Below are positions 1 through 6,869 of a stretch of 10,000 nt of DNA, one piece after another. Made by a program: the position numbers and the translations under genes. Source of the stretch: Kiritimatiellota bacterium (GTDB lineage Bacteria; Verrucomicrobiota; Kiritimatiellia; JAAZAB01). Under the pieces are notes generated by a model. It did not search any database and was not told the origin of the DNA. It saw only the letters and a list, made by a program, of their open reading frames with translations. The stretch is taken from NCBI GenBank assembly GCA_008636095.1, contig VSJD01000313.1, positions 1 through 10,000 on the forward strand, given 5' to 3'. The first letter of the stretch is position 1. The number at the start of each line of letters is the position of its first letter.

Positions 1-660
1 GCTATCCTGGGCGGCGCATGGTCGCCCTTCTGGCATGATGCGATTGATCTTTTCGGCATGGAGCAGTTATACCTGAAGATGTATGACGAACCGACGCTGG
101 TGGATGCCGTGTTGACGCGGATTGTGGACTATTACCTGGCCGTTAGTCGGGCGATCTTTGATGCCGCCGGCCGTTCCATCGATATTTTTTTTGTGGGTAA
201 TGATTTTGGCGGTCAGACGGGACCACTGCTGAGCGAGAAACTCTTTCGGCGCTTTCTATTGCCCCAATTGCGCCGGCTGGTTGAATTTGGGCATGCCTAT
301 CGGTTGAAGGTGATGCTCCATTGTTGCGGTGGCTTTGCCCCCCTGATTCCGGCCATGATTGAAATCGGCGTGGACGGCCTGCATGCCGTCCAACCGTCCT
401 GCCGAGACATGGATTTAGCCAGCTTGAAGGCCGAATTCGGGCGCAAGATTCTATTTAATGGCTGTATTGACTCCCATCATGTCCTGATCAAGGGTGACCT
501 GGAAACCGTGCGTCGCGAGACAACGCGCGTGGTCAAGTTAATGATGCCCGGCGGCGGTTTCATTGCCGGCGCCAGTCATGACTCCATCCTGGAAGAGACA
601 CCGGTCGAAAACGTGGCAGCCATGTTCGACACGATTCAAGAAGTCGGCGTCTATCGCTGA
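1..660 (+). CDS. Uroporphyrinogen decarboxylase-superfamily protein, MtaA-like methyltransferase (5' end outside window)
   Basis: The frame is open from the first base, so the N-terminus is missing; 219 residues are visible, about the C-terminal 60% of a usual 340-380 aa protein. The fragment has the superfamily's TIM-barrel signatures: a GNDFGGQTG segment, a KVMLHCCGG strand, a GVDGLHAVQ segment and a C-terminal GGGFIAGASHDS segment. His107, Cys109 and Cys155 (numbered from window base 1) match the His-x-Cys...Cys zinc ligands of corrinoid-dependent methyltransferases such as MtaA and MtbA. True HemE uroporphyrinogen decarboxylases lack these ligands. I infer a cytosolic methyl transfer role, with a methylated corrinoid protein or small methylated compound as partner. 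The substrate cannot be told from this fragment, and no corrinoid protein gene is visible. The stop is TGA at 658-660, with no clear terminator after it. Confidence 0.85.
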   Translation, partial: AILGGAWSPFWHDAIDLFGMEQLYLKMYDEPTLVDAVLTRIVDYYLAVSRAIFDAAGRSIDIFFVGNDFGGQTGPLLSEKLFRRFLLPQLRRLVEFGHAYRLKVMLHCCGGFAPLIPAMIEIGVDGLHAVQPSCRDMDLASLKAEFGRKILFNGCIDSHHVLIKGDLETVRRETTRVVKLMMPGGGFIAGASHDSILEETPVENVAAMFDTIQEVGVYR

Positions 661-824
661 GCGGTGCTGGTCAAAAATGACGAAAGGGACAATCAATCAG
701 GACAGCAATGACGACAAGAGATCTGACTACTGCTGGTCGCCGTCGGTTGTCTTTTGAATCCTTTCCCAACCCGGAGCATACCATGAGCGCGGGTTTCATC
801 CCGAAACACGACGGCTATAAATAG
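661..824. other. Gap without a convincing gene; break point of the AbiEii toxin remnant
   Basis: I see no gene here. An ATG at 783 opens a 13-codon frame ending at TAG 822-824, in the same frame as the toxin remnant that follows. Its peptide does not look like the missing part of an AbiEii protein. The N-terminal two thirds of the toxin are therefore deleted, not merely interrupted by a stop. A short inverted GTTTC/GAAAC pair near 793-807 is too small to call a terminator. Confidence 0.5.
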
Positions 825-1115
825 TTGCTTTCAATCCAAGCGCTGGCAACTCGGTCTATGACACAAGTCCGGGACCTTTTCGATCTGGATCTCTTGCTGA
901 GCTCCGGTGCGGTAATACCCGCCAACGAAACCGCATCCATTCCGGCCGACCTGCTCCAGGAAGCTGAACAACGGTGTCTGGCGATGCGGTTTGGGGATTT
1001 CAAGAGCCAGGTCTTGTCGTATCTTGCCCCGGACCATCAGGTCGCTTATGATGATCCCGAGGTATGGGACCATATGGTTCTGCGCGTAACGGAAGCCTTG
1101 CGAGGCCAACGATGA
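825..1115 (+). pseudogene. 5'-truncated AbiEii-like nucleotidyltransferase toxin (type IV toxin-antitoxin)
   Basis: About 96 codons remain of a protein that normally has 250-300. The QVRDLFDLDLLL segment matches the RDxxD motif (motif IV) of AbiEii/AbiGii nucleotidyltransferase toxins. The following helical segment and the final WDHMVLRVTEAL stretch fit that family's C-terminus. The catalytic nucleotidyltransferase motif (Gly-Ser with paired aspartates) and the motif III lysine should lie upstream but are absent. An in-frame TAG at 822-824 precedes the fragment and the only nearby start is TTG at 825. I infer that it encodes no active toxin. The stop overlaps the start of the next gene as ATGA (1112-1115), which suggests that the two were translationally coupled. 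Identification rests on one strong motif and on context. Confidence 0.7.
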
Positions 1116-1732
1116 AAACGATTGACGCCCTTACCCGGCTCGCAGAATTGTGCGCACCGGTATTCACGACCAACGACGCTGCCGCGGCGCTCCAATTAAC
1201 GCGGCCACACGCCAGCAAGACCTTGGCGCGTCTGGCGATGGCAAGGCAGGTGTTGCGGCTCCGGCGCGGCTACTGGGGTTTCCCGGACAAGATTGATCCC
1301 TTGATGCTGCCGGCTATACTGACGGCGCCCGCGCCCGGCTACATTTCCCTCCAGAGTGCTCTCTATTCGTACGGCATGATTTCCCAAGTGCCCAAGCGAA
1401 TCTATGCAGTATCGTCGGCGCGGACCCAAACGTTCAGCACGTCATTGGGAGCTATATCCGTGCACCATGTGAAGCCTTCCTTCTTCGGAGGATTTGAAGT
1501 GAATGTCCGCACCGGCATTGCCATGGCCACGCCGGAAAAAGCGCTTGTGGACTTCCTCTATCTCGGTCCCGCACGCTCCCGGCTTTTTGCCGCTCTACCT
1601 GAACTGGAATTACCAAAAGGTTTTCGGCGCCCCCTTGCCTTCAAATTCACCCGTCTCATTGACTCCTCCTGCCGTCGCAAAGTTGTCTCAGAGCGCTTGG
1701 ATGAACTGCTAAACAGCAAGCGGAGTAACTAA
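1112..1732 (+). CDS. AbiEi-like antitoxin / winged-helix repressor of a type IV toxin-antitoxin system
   Basis: The product is 206 aa. I chose ATG 1112 because it overlaps the toxin remnant's stop by four bases and has GAGG at 1102-1105, six bases upstream; a longer open frame from 1064 runs inside the toxin remnant. Residues 1-60 look like a winged helix-turn-helix (TTNDAAAALQLTRPHASKTL, then the basic LRLRRGYWGF wing). The rest carries AbiEi hallmarks: YISLQSALYSYGMI, and TPEKALVDFLYL near the middle. AbiEi proteins bind inverted repeats in their own promoter and counter the AbiEii nucleotidyltransferase, protecting against phage by abortive infection. Here the partner toxin upstream is truncated, so this is probably an orphan antitoxin or repressor. 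The toxin-first order is the reverse of the classical abiEi-abiEii order. The gene ends 21 bases from the convergent aspS gene. Confidence 0.8.
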   Translation: MKTIDALTRLAELCAPVFTTNDAAAALQLTRPHASKTLARLAMARQVLRLRRGYWGFPDKIDPLMLPAILTAPAPGYISLQSALYSYGMISQVPKRIYAVSSARTQTFSTSLGAISVHHVKPSFFGGFEVNVRTGIAMATPEKALVDFLYLGPARSRLFAALPELELPKGFRRPLAFKFTRLIDSSCRRKVVSERLDELLNSKRSN

Positions 1733-1753
1733 TTAAAGCAATCCGGACCCAGC

Positions 1754-3565
1754 CTATTTCTGCGCCTGTGCCTTTGGCATTGTATCCGGCGCTTTCGGGG
1801 GCGGCAGGGCAATCTTCAGGTGTAATTCGCGGAGTTGTTTTTCGGTCACGCCGGAAGGTGCGTCCATCATCAGGTCCTGGGCCTTCTGATTCATCGGGAA
1901 GGCAATGACTTCGCGGATGTTCTGTTCGTTGGCCAGCAGCATGACGATGCGATCAATACCCGGGGCAATGCCGCCGTGCGGGGGCGCGCCCAGTTGGAAG
2001 GCGTTGATTATCCCCGAAAACCGCTCGTCCACGGCCTGTTTATCATACCCGGCCAGCGCAAAGGCCCGGTACATGATTTCGGGATTGTGATTCCGGATCG
2101 CACCGCTGGAGAGTTCCACGCCGTTGCAGACAATGTCATACTGATAAGCCCGGATCTGGAGCGGGTCCTGTTCTTGCAGGGCTTGCATGCCGCCTTGCGG
2201 CATCGAAAAGGGATTGTGCGAGAAAACGATCTGCCCGGTTTCCTCGTCGCGCTCGAACATTGGGAAATCGGTGATCCAGCAGAACCGGAAAACCTGGTCG
2301 TCAATCAACTTCAGGTCCTGCCCTAATTTCGTGCGCAAGTCGGCCGTGATGCGGTTGACGTCGCGCGGTCGGTCGCATACGAAGAACACCACGTCGCCGG
2401 TTTTAACCCCGCATTCTTTTGCAATAGTCCCCAACTGCCCGGGTGTCAGGAATTTGGCGATGGGCCCCTTGATAGCGGCATCGGTCCAAACCAGGTAAGC
2501 CAGGCCTTTGGCGCCCAGGGTCTTGGCATAGTCCGTCAGCTTGTCAAAGAAACTCCGCGGCTGGGAGGCGATACCGGCGACGGGCAGGGCCCGCACAATC
2601 CCGCCTTGTTCGACGACCGACCGGAAGGCATTGAATCCGGATTCCTTGAAAAGGCCGGTCAGGTCCCGCATTTCAATTGGGATGCGCAGGTCGGGTTTGT
2701 CGGTCCCGTATTTCAGCATGGCTTCCGCATAGGGAATGCGCGGAAACGGCGGCGCGTTAAACGGTTTCTTGGAAAACGTCCGGAAAACGTTGGCCAACAC
2801 GTCTTCCACGACGGCAAAGACGTCATCCTGGGTCACGAACGACATTTCGATATCCAGTTGGTAAAATTCGCCGGGCGACCGGTCGGCGCGCGCGTCCTCA
2901 TCCCGGAAACAGGGGGCAATCTGAAAGTAGCGGTCGAATCCGGCGACCATCAATAACTGCTTGAATTGCTGGGGGGCCTGGGGCAGGGCGTAGAACTGGC
3001 CGGGATGAACCCGGCTGGGCACCAGGTAGTCCCGCGCGCCCTCGGGAGAACTGCTGGTCAGGATCGGTGTTTGGAACTCCTGGAAGCCCAGTGCCTGCAT
3101 GCGCTGGCGGATAAAGGCGATTACCCGGGCACGCTGAAGAATGTTGCGGTGAATCCGATCGCGGCGCAGATCCAGGTACCGGTAGCGCAGCCGCGTATCT
3201 TCCGGACCGTCCTCATCGGTGTCAATCTGGAGCGGGAGCTTGCTGCAGGGCGCTTCTAATGCTACGGCGTCGGCCACCAGCTCGATTTCCCCCGTGACCA
3301 GATTGGGGTTGACCGTGTCGGGCGAGCGCGCCACCACGGCGCCGGTTACGGTGATCACGCTTTCCAGGTGCAGGCGTTTGCACAGTTCGAAAAATTGGCG
3401 GTCGGGTTGAATAACCACCTGGGTCAGGCCGTAATGATCCCGCAGGTCAATAAACAGCAGTTGGCCATGGTCGCGTTTGCGAAAGACCCAGCCGGATAGA
3501 CGGGCGGTTTTGGATATATCGGTGTGGCGTAATTCACCACAAGTGTGAGTGCGATAGGGATGCAT
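1754..3565 (-). CDS. aspS: Aspartyl-tRNA synthetase (bacterial type)
   Basis: This cytosolic class II synthetase charges tRNA-Asp with aspartate; 603 aa is close to the usual 580-600. Domains in order: N-terminal OB-fold anticodon-binding domain (about 1-105), the catalytic core with motif 1 (about 151-170), motif 2 with FRDED at 220-224 followed by the QLDIEMSF segment at 236-243, the bacterial GAD insertion domain (about 290-430), and motif 3 with GGIAPGIDR. The C-terminus ends in [11 protein letters not shown] plus a short Pro/Ala/Lys/Gln tail. In the anticodon domain RKRDHGQ has His33, where discriminating enzymes such as E. coli AspRS usually have Leu. His there is associated with non-discriminating AspRS, which also charges tRNA-Asn. 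No Shine-Dalgarno is visible before the ATG, because a 7-base repeat array lies directly upstream. The gene is last in a minus-strand run after accA. Confidence 0.97.
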   Translation of the reverse strand: MHPYRTHTCGELRHTDISKTARLSGWVFRKRDHGQLLFIDLRDHYGLTQVVIQPDRQFFELCKRLHLESVITVTGAVVARSPDTVNPNLVTGEIELVADAVALEAPCSKLPLQIDTDEDGPEDTRLRYRYLDLRRDRIHRNILQRARVIAFIRQRMQALGFQEFQTPILTSSSPEGARDYLVPSRVHPGQFYALPQAPQQFKQLLMVAGFDRYFQIAPCFRDEDARADRSPGEFYQLDIEMSFVTQDDVFAVVEDVLANVFRTFSKKPFNAPPFPRIPYAEAMLKYGTDKPDLRIPIEMRDLTGLFKESGFNAFRSVVEQGGIVRALPVAGIASQPRSFFDKLTDYAKTLGAKGLAYLVWTDAAIKGPIAKFLTPGQLGTIAKECGVKTGDVVFFVCDRPRDVNRITADLRTKLGQDLKLIDDQVFRFCWITDFPMFERDEETGQIVFSHNPFSMPQGGMQALQEQDPLQIRAYQYDIVCNGVELSSGAIRNHNPEIMYRAFALAGYDKQAVDERFSGIINAFQLGAPPHGGIAPGIDRIVMLLANEQNIREVIAFPMNQKAQDLMMDAPSGVTEKQLRELHLKIALPPPKAPDTMPKAQAQK

Positions 3566-3570
3566 GAAGA

Positions 3571-3646
3571 ATTTATGATTTCCGATTTATGATTTCTGAT
3601 TTTAGATTGCGGGTTGTGAACATTTGAAATTGGAAATTATGAATTA
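3571..3646. repeat. Heptamer-period array between accA and aspS
   Basis: Two blocks have a clear 7-base period. From 3571 to 3612, six imperfect units follow one another (for example ATTTATG twice, ATTTCTG). From 3626 to 3646, three related units follow (GAAATTG, then GAAATTA). The reverse complement of the first block has consensus CNRAAAT, the same unit as the array at 6820-6863 on the plus strand. The array begins five bases upstream of the aspS start codon, where a ribosome binding site would be expected. Confidence 0.8.
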
Positions 3647-3695
3647 TGCTACGAAATGGGGCGGCTTTTACTAAACGGAACGATCTATGCTTCAA

Positions 3696-3719
3696 TCATT
3701 TAATCACTAAATCACTGAA
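3696..3719. repeat. Octamer-period repeat covering the accA stop codon
   Basis: Three 8-base units follow one another: TCATTTAA, TCACTAAA and TCACTGAA. The third unit contains the accA stop codon, read as TCA on the plus strand at 3712-3714. The last codons of accA therefore merge into the repeat. Confidence 0.65.
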
Positions 3720-4686
3720 TTTCTTCTGGTTCGGTGTTGAAAATACCCATGGCACGGAATTTGTCATAGCGTTGGCGCAACAAGGTTTCCGCAGGGACGG
3801 CTTTCAGCTCGCGTAGATTGGCCAACAGGCGCTGTTTGAGCGTTGCGGCCATGGCCTTGGTGTCCGTGTGGGCGCCGCCCAGCGGTTCGGGAACGATCTC
3901 GTCCACCAAACCGGCTTTTAACAGGTCCTTGGAGGTCAGTTTGAGCGCCGTGGCCGCCTGGCTGGCGAACGCCCGGTCTTTCCACAGGATCGCGGCGCAT
4001 CCCTCGGGCGAAATCACCGAGTAATAGGCGTGTTCCAGGATCAAGATACGGTCCCCGACGCCGATACCCAGCGCGCCGCCACTGCCGCCCTCGCCAATAA
4101 CGGTGACGATGATCGGGACCGGCAGGAGAAACAATTCCCGGAGATTGACGGCAATCGCTTCGGCCACATGGCGCTCCTCGCCGCCCACACCGGGATAGGC
4201 GCCCGCCGTGTCAATCAGCGTCAGGATGGGACGGCCATGTTTGGCCGCCAGTTTCATCAGGCGCAAAGCCTTGCGATAACCTTCCGGATAGGTCATGCCG
4301 AAATTCCGTGCCACGTTGCTTTTGACGTCCCGCCCTTTCTGCGTGCCCAGGATCATGACCGGTTCATTATCAATCCGCGCGAATCCTCCGACCATGGCCT
4401 GGTCGTCGGCATAATGCCGGTCCCCGTGAAGCTCAATGAAATCCGTGCAGATGGCTTCCACATAATCCAAAGTATAAGGGCGCTGGGGATGGCGGGCCAG
4501 TTGGACTTCATCCCAGGGGGTCAAGTTCAGAAAGATATTGCGTTTGGTCTCGGCGATTTTTTTTTCCAGCTCCACCAGTTCCACCGAGACGTCAATATTT
4601 TGCGCCTCGCTGAACGCGCGGAGTTCCTGCAGTTTGTTTTCCAGCTCCACGATGGGCTTTTCGAATGCTAACGAATGATTGGCCAT
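3712..4686 (-). CDS. accA: Acetyl-CoA carboxylase carboxyltransferase subunit alpha
   Basis: At 324 aa this is the normal AccA length (E. coli 319). With AccD it forms the alpha2-beta2 carboxyltransferase that moves the carboxyl group from carboxybiotin on AccB to acetyl-CoA, giving malonyl-CoA in the cytosol. Visible family features are the N-terminal helical part (KPIVELENKLQELR), ELHGDR at 85-90, GTQKGRD at 114-120, the TAGAYPGVGGEER segment at 160-172, and the oxyanion-hole loop GEGGSGGALGIG at 198-209, followed by SPEGCAAILW. All key regions are present and the gene looks intact. The ribosome binding site is weak (CGGA about ten bases upstream). It lies between ldt and aspS on the minus strand. 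A MITE-like element separates it from ldt and repeat arrays separate it from aspS, so full co-transcription is uncertain. Its partner accD is about 2.2 kb away on the other strand. Confidence 0.98.
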   Translation of the reverse strand: MANHSLAFEKPIVELENKLQELRAFSEAQNIDVSVELVELEKKIAETKRNIFLNLTPWDEVQLARHPQRPYTLDYVEAICTDFIELHGDRHYADDQAMVGGFARIDNEPVMILGTQKGRDVKSNVARNFGMTYPEGYRKALRLMKLAAKHGRPILTLIDTAGAYPGVGGEERHVAEAIAVNLRELFLLPVPIIVTVIGEGGSGGALGIGVGDRILILEHAYYSVISPEGCAAILWKDRAFASQAATALKLTSKDLLKAGLVDEIVPEPLGGAHTDTKAMAATLKQRLLANLRELKAVPAETLLRQRYDKFRAMGIFNTEPEEIQ

Positions 4687-4717
4687 GCGCGGAAATCCGT
4701 ATGGTTTTAAAAATTTG

Positions 4718-4869
4718 TAACTGCTTAGGTGCTCAAGAGAAAGAGATAACTACGAAATACGCGAAAATGGGAGAAGGCAATAAACTTTTTTGCGCCCCAA
4801 GTTCACCATCCATTTCGTGTATTTCGCGCATTTCGTAGTTAAAATTGATTTTAGATAGCTGAGTAATCA
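4718..4869. repeat. MITE-like inverted-repeat element, copy A
   Basis: The ends are imperfect inverted repeats: TAACTGCTTAG at 4718-4728 and CTGAGTAATCA at 4859-4869. Inside lies a longer inverted pair, 4747-4766 against 4822-4841, complementary at 19 of 20 positions. The right arm also holds an extra 9-base unit of the TTTCGTGTA type. The rightmost 57 bases (4813-4869) match 9420-9476 at 52 positions, of which the first 32 are identical. No reading frame and no obvious target-site duplication are seen. The right end supplies the ldt stop codon (4867-4869). The long palindrome may also act as an RNA hairpin downstream of ldt, which is inference. Confidence 0.75.
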
Positions 4870-5790
4870 CTGTTCGGTGATCACCACGCTGGTCCCGTTG
4901 GGGACCAGCAGGAACAGTTCTTCCACTTCGCTGTTCAACAGGCGGACGCATCCCGCGCTGGCCTGCCGACCGATCGTCTCCGGTTCCCACGTGCCGTGCA
5001 GGCCGTACCCACGCACAGCATCCGTGGCGCCCGTGGCCTGGAGCGACATCCAGCGTGTTCCCAGCACGTTTTCCTTGTCGCCGAAGGGGATCATCTTTCC
5101 GTCTGGCCGCCACCAGGGCGGCTGTTCGATCTTTTCGGCGATTACAAAGGTTCCCACCGGCGTCGTGCCGAATTTGCCCGTGCCGACACGGTAGCGTTTA
5201 AAAAACCGGTCATTGGCTTTCAACACCAGATCGTTCCGGCGCTTACTGATGGCCATGGTAAAAGTACCTTTAAAGACCCGTAAGCGGTCGCCTGGGTGCA
5301 GGACGGGACGTTGGAGTGCGTTGCTTTTTTTAATGAGGTCCACGGTGGTCTTGAATTTCCTGGCAATGCGCTCCAGGCTGTCGCCGGCTTTCACCACATA
5401 TTCCTCTTTTTCCGGCATGGGGGCCTGTGACAGGATTAGCTCGATATTGATTTGTCCCAGCAGGGTCTCCAGGGATGCCGTCAGGGCCGGGTCCTTGGTT
5501 TGCGCCAGCAGGGCATATCCCTTTTGTCGGGCTTCCTCAAGGGACTTATTGCTCGCCAGTGCGCAAATCGCCTGGAAGCTCTGTTGCTGTGGAGTATGGG
5601 GCATCTGCTTGGGGACTGGCAGGGGGAGCGGTTGCGCGGCGCGGTTTCCATGTTTTTCCCACCAGGGGCGGCTGAGAACGACGGCGGCAACCCCGGCAAC
5701 GACCAGCAGGATGATCAGTAAAAAGGGGGTCAGCCGTGGCCGGCCTGCGTTCTCCTGTATTAATATGTTTTTTAAGTCATTATCAGCCAT
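4867..5790 (-). CDS. LysM-domain L,D-transpeptidase (YkuD family), membrane anchored
   Basis: The product is 307 aa. I chose ATG 5788-5790 because AGGGG lies eight bases upstream and a short hydrophilic leader then precedes the membrane segment; the frame is open back to 5907, but that stretch adds an atypical tail. Order: cytoplasmic leader 1-19, one transmembrane helix or signal anchor at about 21-40, a Pro-rich linker, a helical region (70-125), a LysM peptidoglycan-binding domain (about 130-174, EYVVKAGDSLERIARKF), and a YkuD catalytic domain (about 177-305). The catalytic motif is intact: His265-Gly-Thr, then SAGCVRL with nucleophile Cys281. The family makes 3-3 cross-links in peptidoglycan or attaches proteins to it in the periplasm, using a Cys acyl-enzyme that resists most beta-lactams. 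The stop codon lies in the end of a MITE-like element. The gene is divergent from comF. Confidence 0.93.
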   Translation of the reverse strand: MADNDLKNILIQENAGRPRLTPFLLIILLVVAGVAAVVLSRPWWEKHGNRAAQPLPLPVPKQMPHTPQQQSFQAICALASNKSLEEARQKGYALLAQTKDPALTASLETLLGQINIELILSQAPMPEKEEYVVKAGDSLERIARKFKTTVDLIKKSNALQRPVLHPGDRLRVFKGTFTMAISKRRNDLVLKANDRFFKRYRVGTGKFGTTPVGTFVIAEKIEQPPWWRPDGKMIPFGDKENVLGTRWMSLQATGATDAVRGYGLHGTWEPETIGRQASAGCVRLLNSEVEELFLLVPNGTSVVITEQ

Positions 5791-5847
5791 AGTGAAATCC
5801 CCTGATGAAAAAACTAAAACCCATCTTGACCGCGTAAAAGTACAGTT

Positions 5848-5876
5848 AGCATAGTCCATGGCCCTATGATTGGCAA
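5848..5876 (-). promoter_or_regulatory. Candidate sigma-70-type promoter for ldt (and possibly accA, aspS)
   Basis: On the minus strand, TTGCCA (5876-5871, five of six matches to TTGACA) is followed after exactly 17 bases by TATGCT (5853-5848, four of six matches to TATAAT). Transcription would start about 50 bases before the ldt ATG, leaving room for the AGGGG ribosome binding site. Only the pattern supports this. Confidence 0.4.
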
Positions 5877-5947
5877 GCGCATTTCCCGGCGAAGTTGAAA
5901 CAATCATTGATCGACTGACAAATTGAGGCTAAACTAAAGGCATAGGA

Positions 5948-6664
5948 ATGAAGCCCATGTTGAATGCCTTCATGGATGTCATCTTTCCGCGGACCTGTAC
6001 CGGGTGCGGGTGCGAGGTCGGTGGGCCTTGCGGGTATCTGTGCTGGGACTGCCTGACGCGGTTGGAATGGATTCATCCGCCCTTTTGCCAGATTTGCGGG
6101 GATCCGCTGGAGGGCGAGGTGTCGCTTCCAGTTGTCTGTGCGGGGTGTACGGCCCGACTACCTGCCTTTGAAAGGGCCCGGTCGGTCGCGCGGTTCCGGG
6201 GCGTTTTGCGGACGATCTTGCATGATTTTAAATATCGGGGGGCCACCTGGCTGAGCCGCGACTTAGCGACTCTCCTGCGGGCCTGCTATGAAATCTACTT
6301 TGCCAGGGCCGGCCTGGATACCGTAACCTATGTGCCCCTGTATCCTGCGCGCGAGCGGGAACGTTCCTATAACCAGGCGCTTCTACTGGCACAGGGACTG
6401 GCCGCCGTCTGCCCGTCCCTGGTCTTGCGCGCGTGTTTGCGCCGTGTCCGGCCTACGCCGTCGCAAACTCATTTGACAGCCGGTGAGCGACTTGCTAACG
6501 TAAAAGCCATGTTTTCAATCCAGGCGCCCAAAGACACGCTGGGGCGGCGTATCCTCCTGGTTGATGACGTCATGACCACCGGGGCGACGGTCAGTGAATG
6601 CGCCCGTATGCTCAAACAGGCCGGTGCGGCCCTGGTTGGCGTATTGACCGTGGGGCGCGGGTAG
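5948..6664 (+). CDS. comF: ComF family protein (amidophosphoribosyltransferase-like)
   Basis: This 238 aa protein has the usual ComF layout. The N-terminus carries cysteine pairs: Cys17/Cys20, Cys32/Cys35, Cys47/Cys50 and Cys64/Cys67, a zinc-binding double-ribbon region. A type I phosphoribosyltransferase fold follows, with VPLYPARERERSYNQA at 129-144, the PSQTHLTAGERLANV segment (171-185), and the PRPP-binding loop ILLVDDVMTTGAT at 202-214. In naturally competent bacteria ComFC is needed for DNA uptake, probably on the cytosolic side with the ComFA helicase. Many ComF homologues occur in bacteria without known competence, and no other competence gene is visible here. AAAGG at 5936-5940 supports ATG 5948; ATG 5957 is an alternative. 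A repeat-rich 205-base gap separates it from accD, and it is divergent from ldt. Confidence 0.93.
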   Translation: MKPMLNAFMDVIFPRTCTGCGCEVGGPCGYLCWDCLTRLEWIHPPFCQICGDPLEGEVSLPVVCAGCTARLPAFERARSVARFRGVLRTILHDFKYRGATWLSRDLATLLRACYEIYFARAGLDTVTYVPLYPARERERSYNQALLLAQGLAAVCPSLVLRACLRRVRPTPSQTHLTAGERLANVKAMFSIQAPKDTLGRRILLVDDVMTTGATVSECARMLKQAGAALVGVLTVGRG

Positions 6665-6677
6665 GGCGGAAGCAAGA

Positions 6678-6764
6678 GGTCAGAGATCAGCGGTCAGAGG
6701 TCAGCCTGCCCGCCATAGTGCTTGGGCGACGGCGGAAGGTCAGAAGTCAGAAATCAGCAATCAG
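6678..6764. repeat. Two heptamer arrays flanking a GC-rich hairpin
   Basis: Two 27-base blocks, 6678-6704 and 6738-6764, each hold almost four units of a 7-base repeat with consensus RRTCAGA (for example GGTCAGA, AATCAGC). Between them, at 6710-6736, lies a hairpin-forming segment that starts CCGCCATAG and ends GCGACGGCGGA. The reverse complement of 7829-7854 has the same two ends with a different centre, so the hairpin is a dispersed repeat present in both orientations. The block lies just after the comF stop, in the comF-accD gap. It contains no gene. Confidence 0.75.
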
Positions 6765-6765
6765 C

Positions 6766-6817
6766 CACGTCGCCGCAAAGCGGCAAGTGGTCACTTGGCG
6801 CCAAAGGTGCCGACGTG
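6766..6817. other. Fully tiled four-way-junction (cloverleaf-like) palindromic sequence
   Basis: Fifty-two bases can be paired with no spare base between stems. The outer stem is CACGTC (6766-6771) with GACGTG (6812-6817). Hairpin 1 is GCCGC-AAA-GCGGC (6772-6784). Hairpin 2 is AAGTG-GT-CACTT (6785-6796), whose loop would need to open to four bases. Hairpin 3 is GGCGCC-AAA-GGTGCC with one G-T pair (6797-6811). It is not a tRNA: it is too short, with no T-loop or D-loop consensus. It could act as a cruciform in DNA or as a structured leader in a comF-accD transcript; function is unknown. Confidence 0.6.
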
Positions 6818-6819
6818 AC

Positions 6820-6863
6820 AATCCGAAATCCAAAATTAGAATAATCCGCAATCCGAAATCGAA
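6820..6863. repeat. Heptamer-period array directly upstream of accD
   Basis: Imperfect 7-base units related to AATCCGA and AATCCAA run from 6820 to 6863, with one irregular spacing near 6840. They are the reverse complement of the type of unit seen at 3571-3612. The array ends six bases before the accD ATG, and no Shine-Dalgarno is visible there. Confidence 0.7.
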
Positions 6864-6869
6864 ACAACC

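Noticed and set aside
1..660. HemE (uroporphyrinogen decarboxylase) as the product
   Set aside because: The His-x-Cys...Cys ligand set and overall motifs fit the MtaA-like branch better than HemE.
4718..4869. Gene within the ldt-accA gap
   Set aside because: Open frames there are translated inverted-repeat sequence without ribosome binding site or family likeness.
5791..5907. Upstream start for the L,D-transpeptidase
   Set aside because: ATG 5790 has a good AGGGG site and places the membrane helix normally; the extension overlaps the candidate promoter.
5895..5923. Plus-strand promoter for comF (TTGAAA, 17 bases, ACAAAT)
   Set aside because: The -35 is fair but the -10 matches only three of six positions; too weak to list as a feature.
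6766..6817. tRNA gene, because of the cloverleaf shape
   Set aside because: 52 bases is too short, the arms lack D-loop and T-loop signatures, and there is no plausible anticodon arm.
6678..6863. CRISPR array
   Set aside because: Repeats are 7 bases long, contiguous and degenerate; there are no unique spacers and no cas genes.
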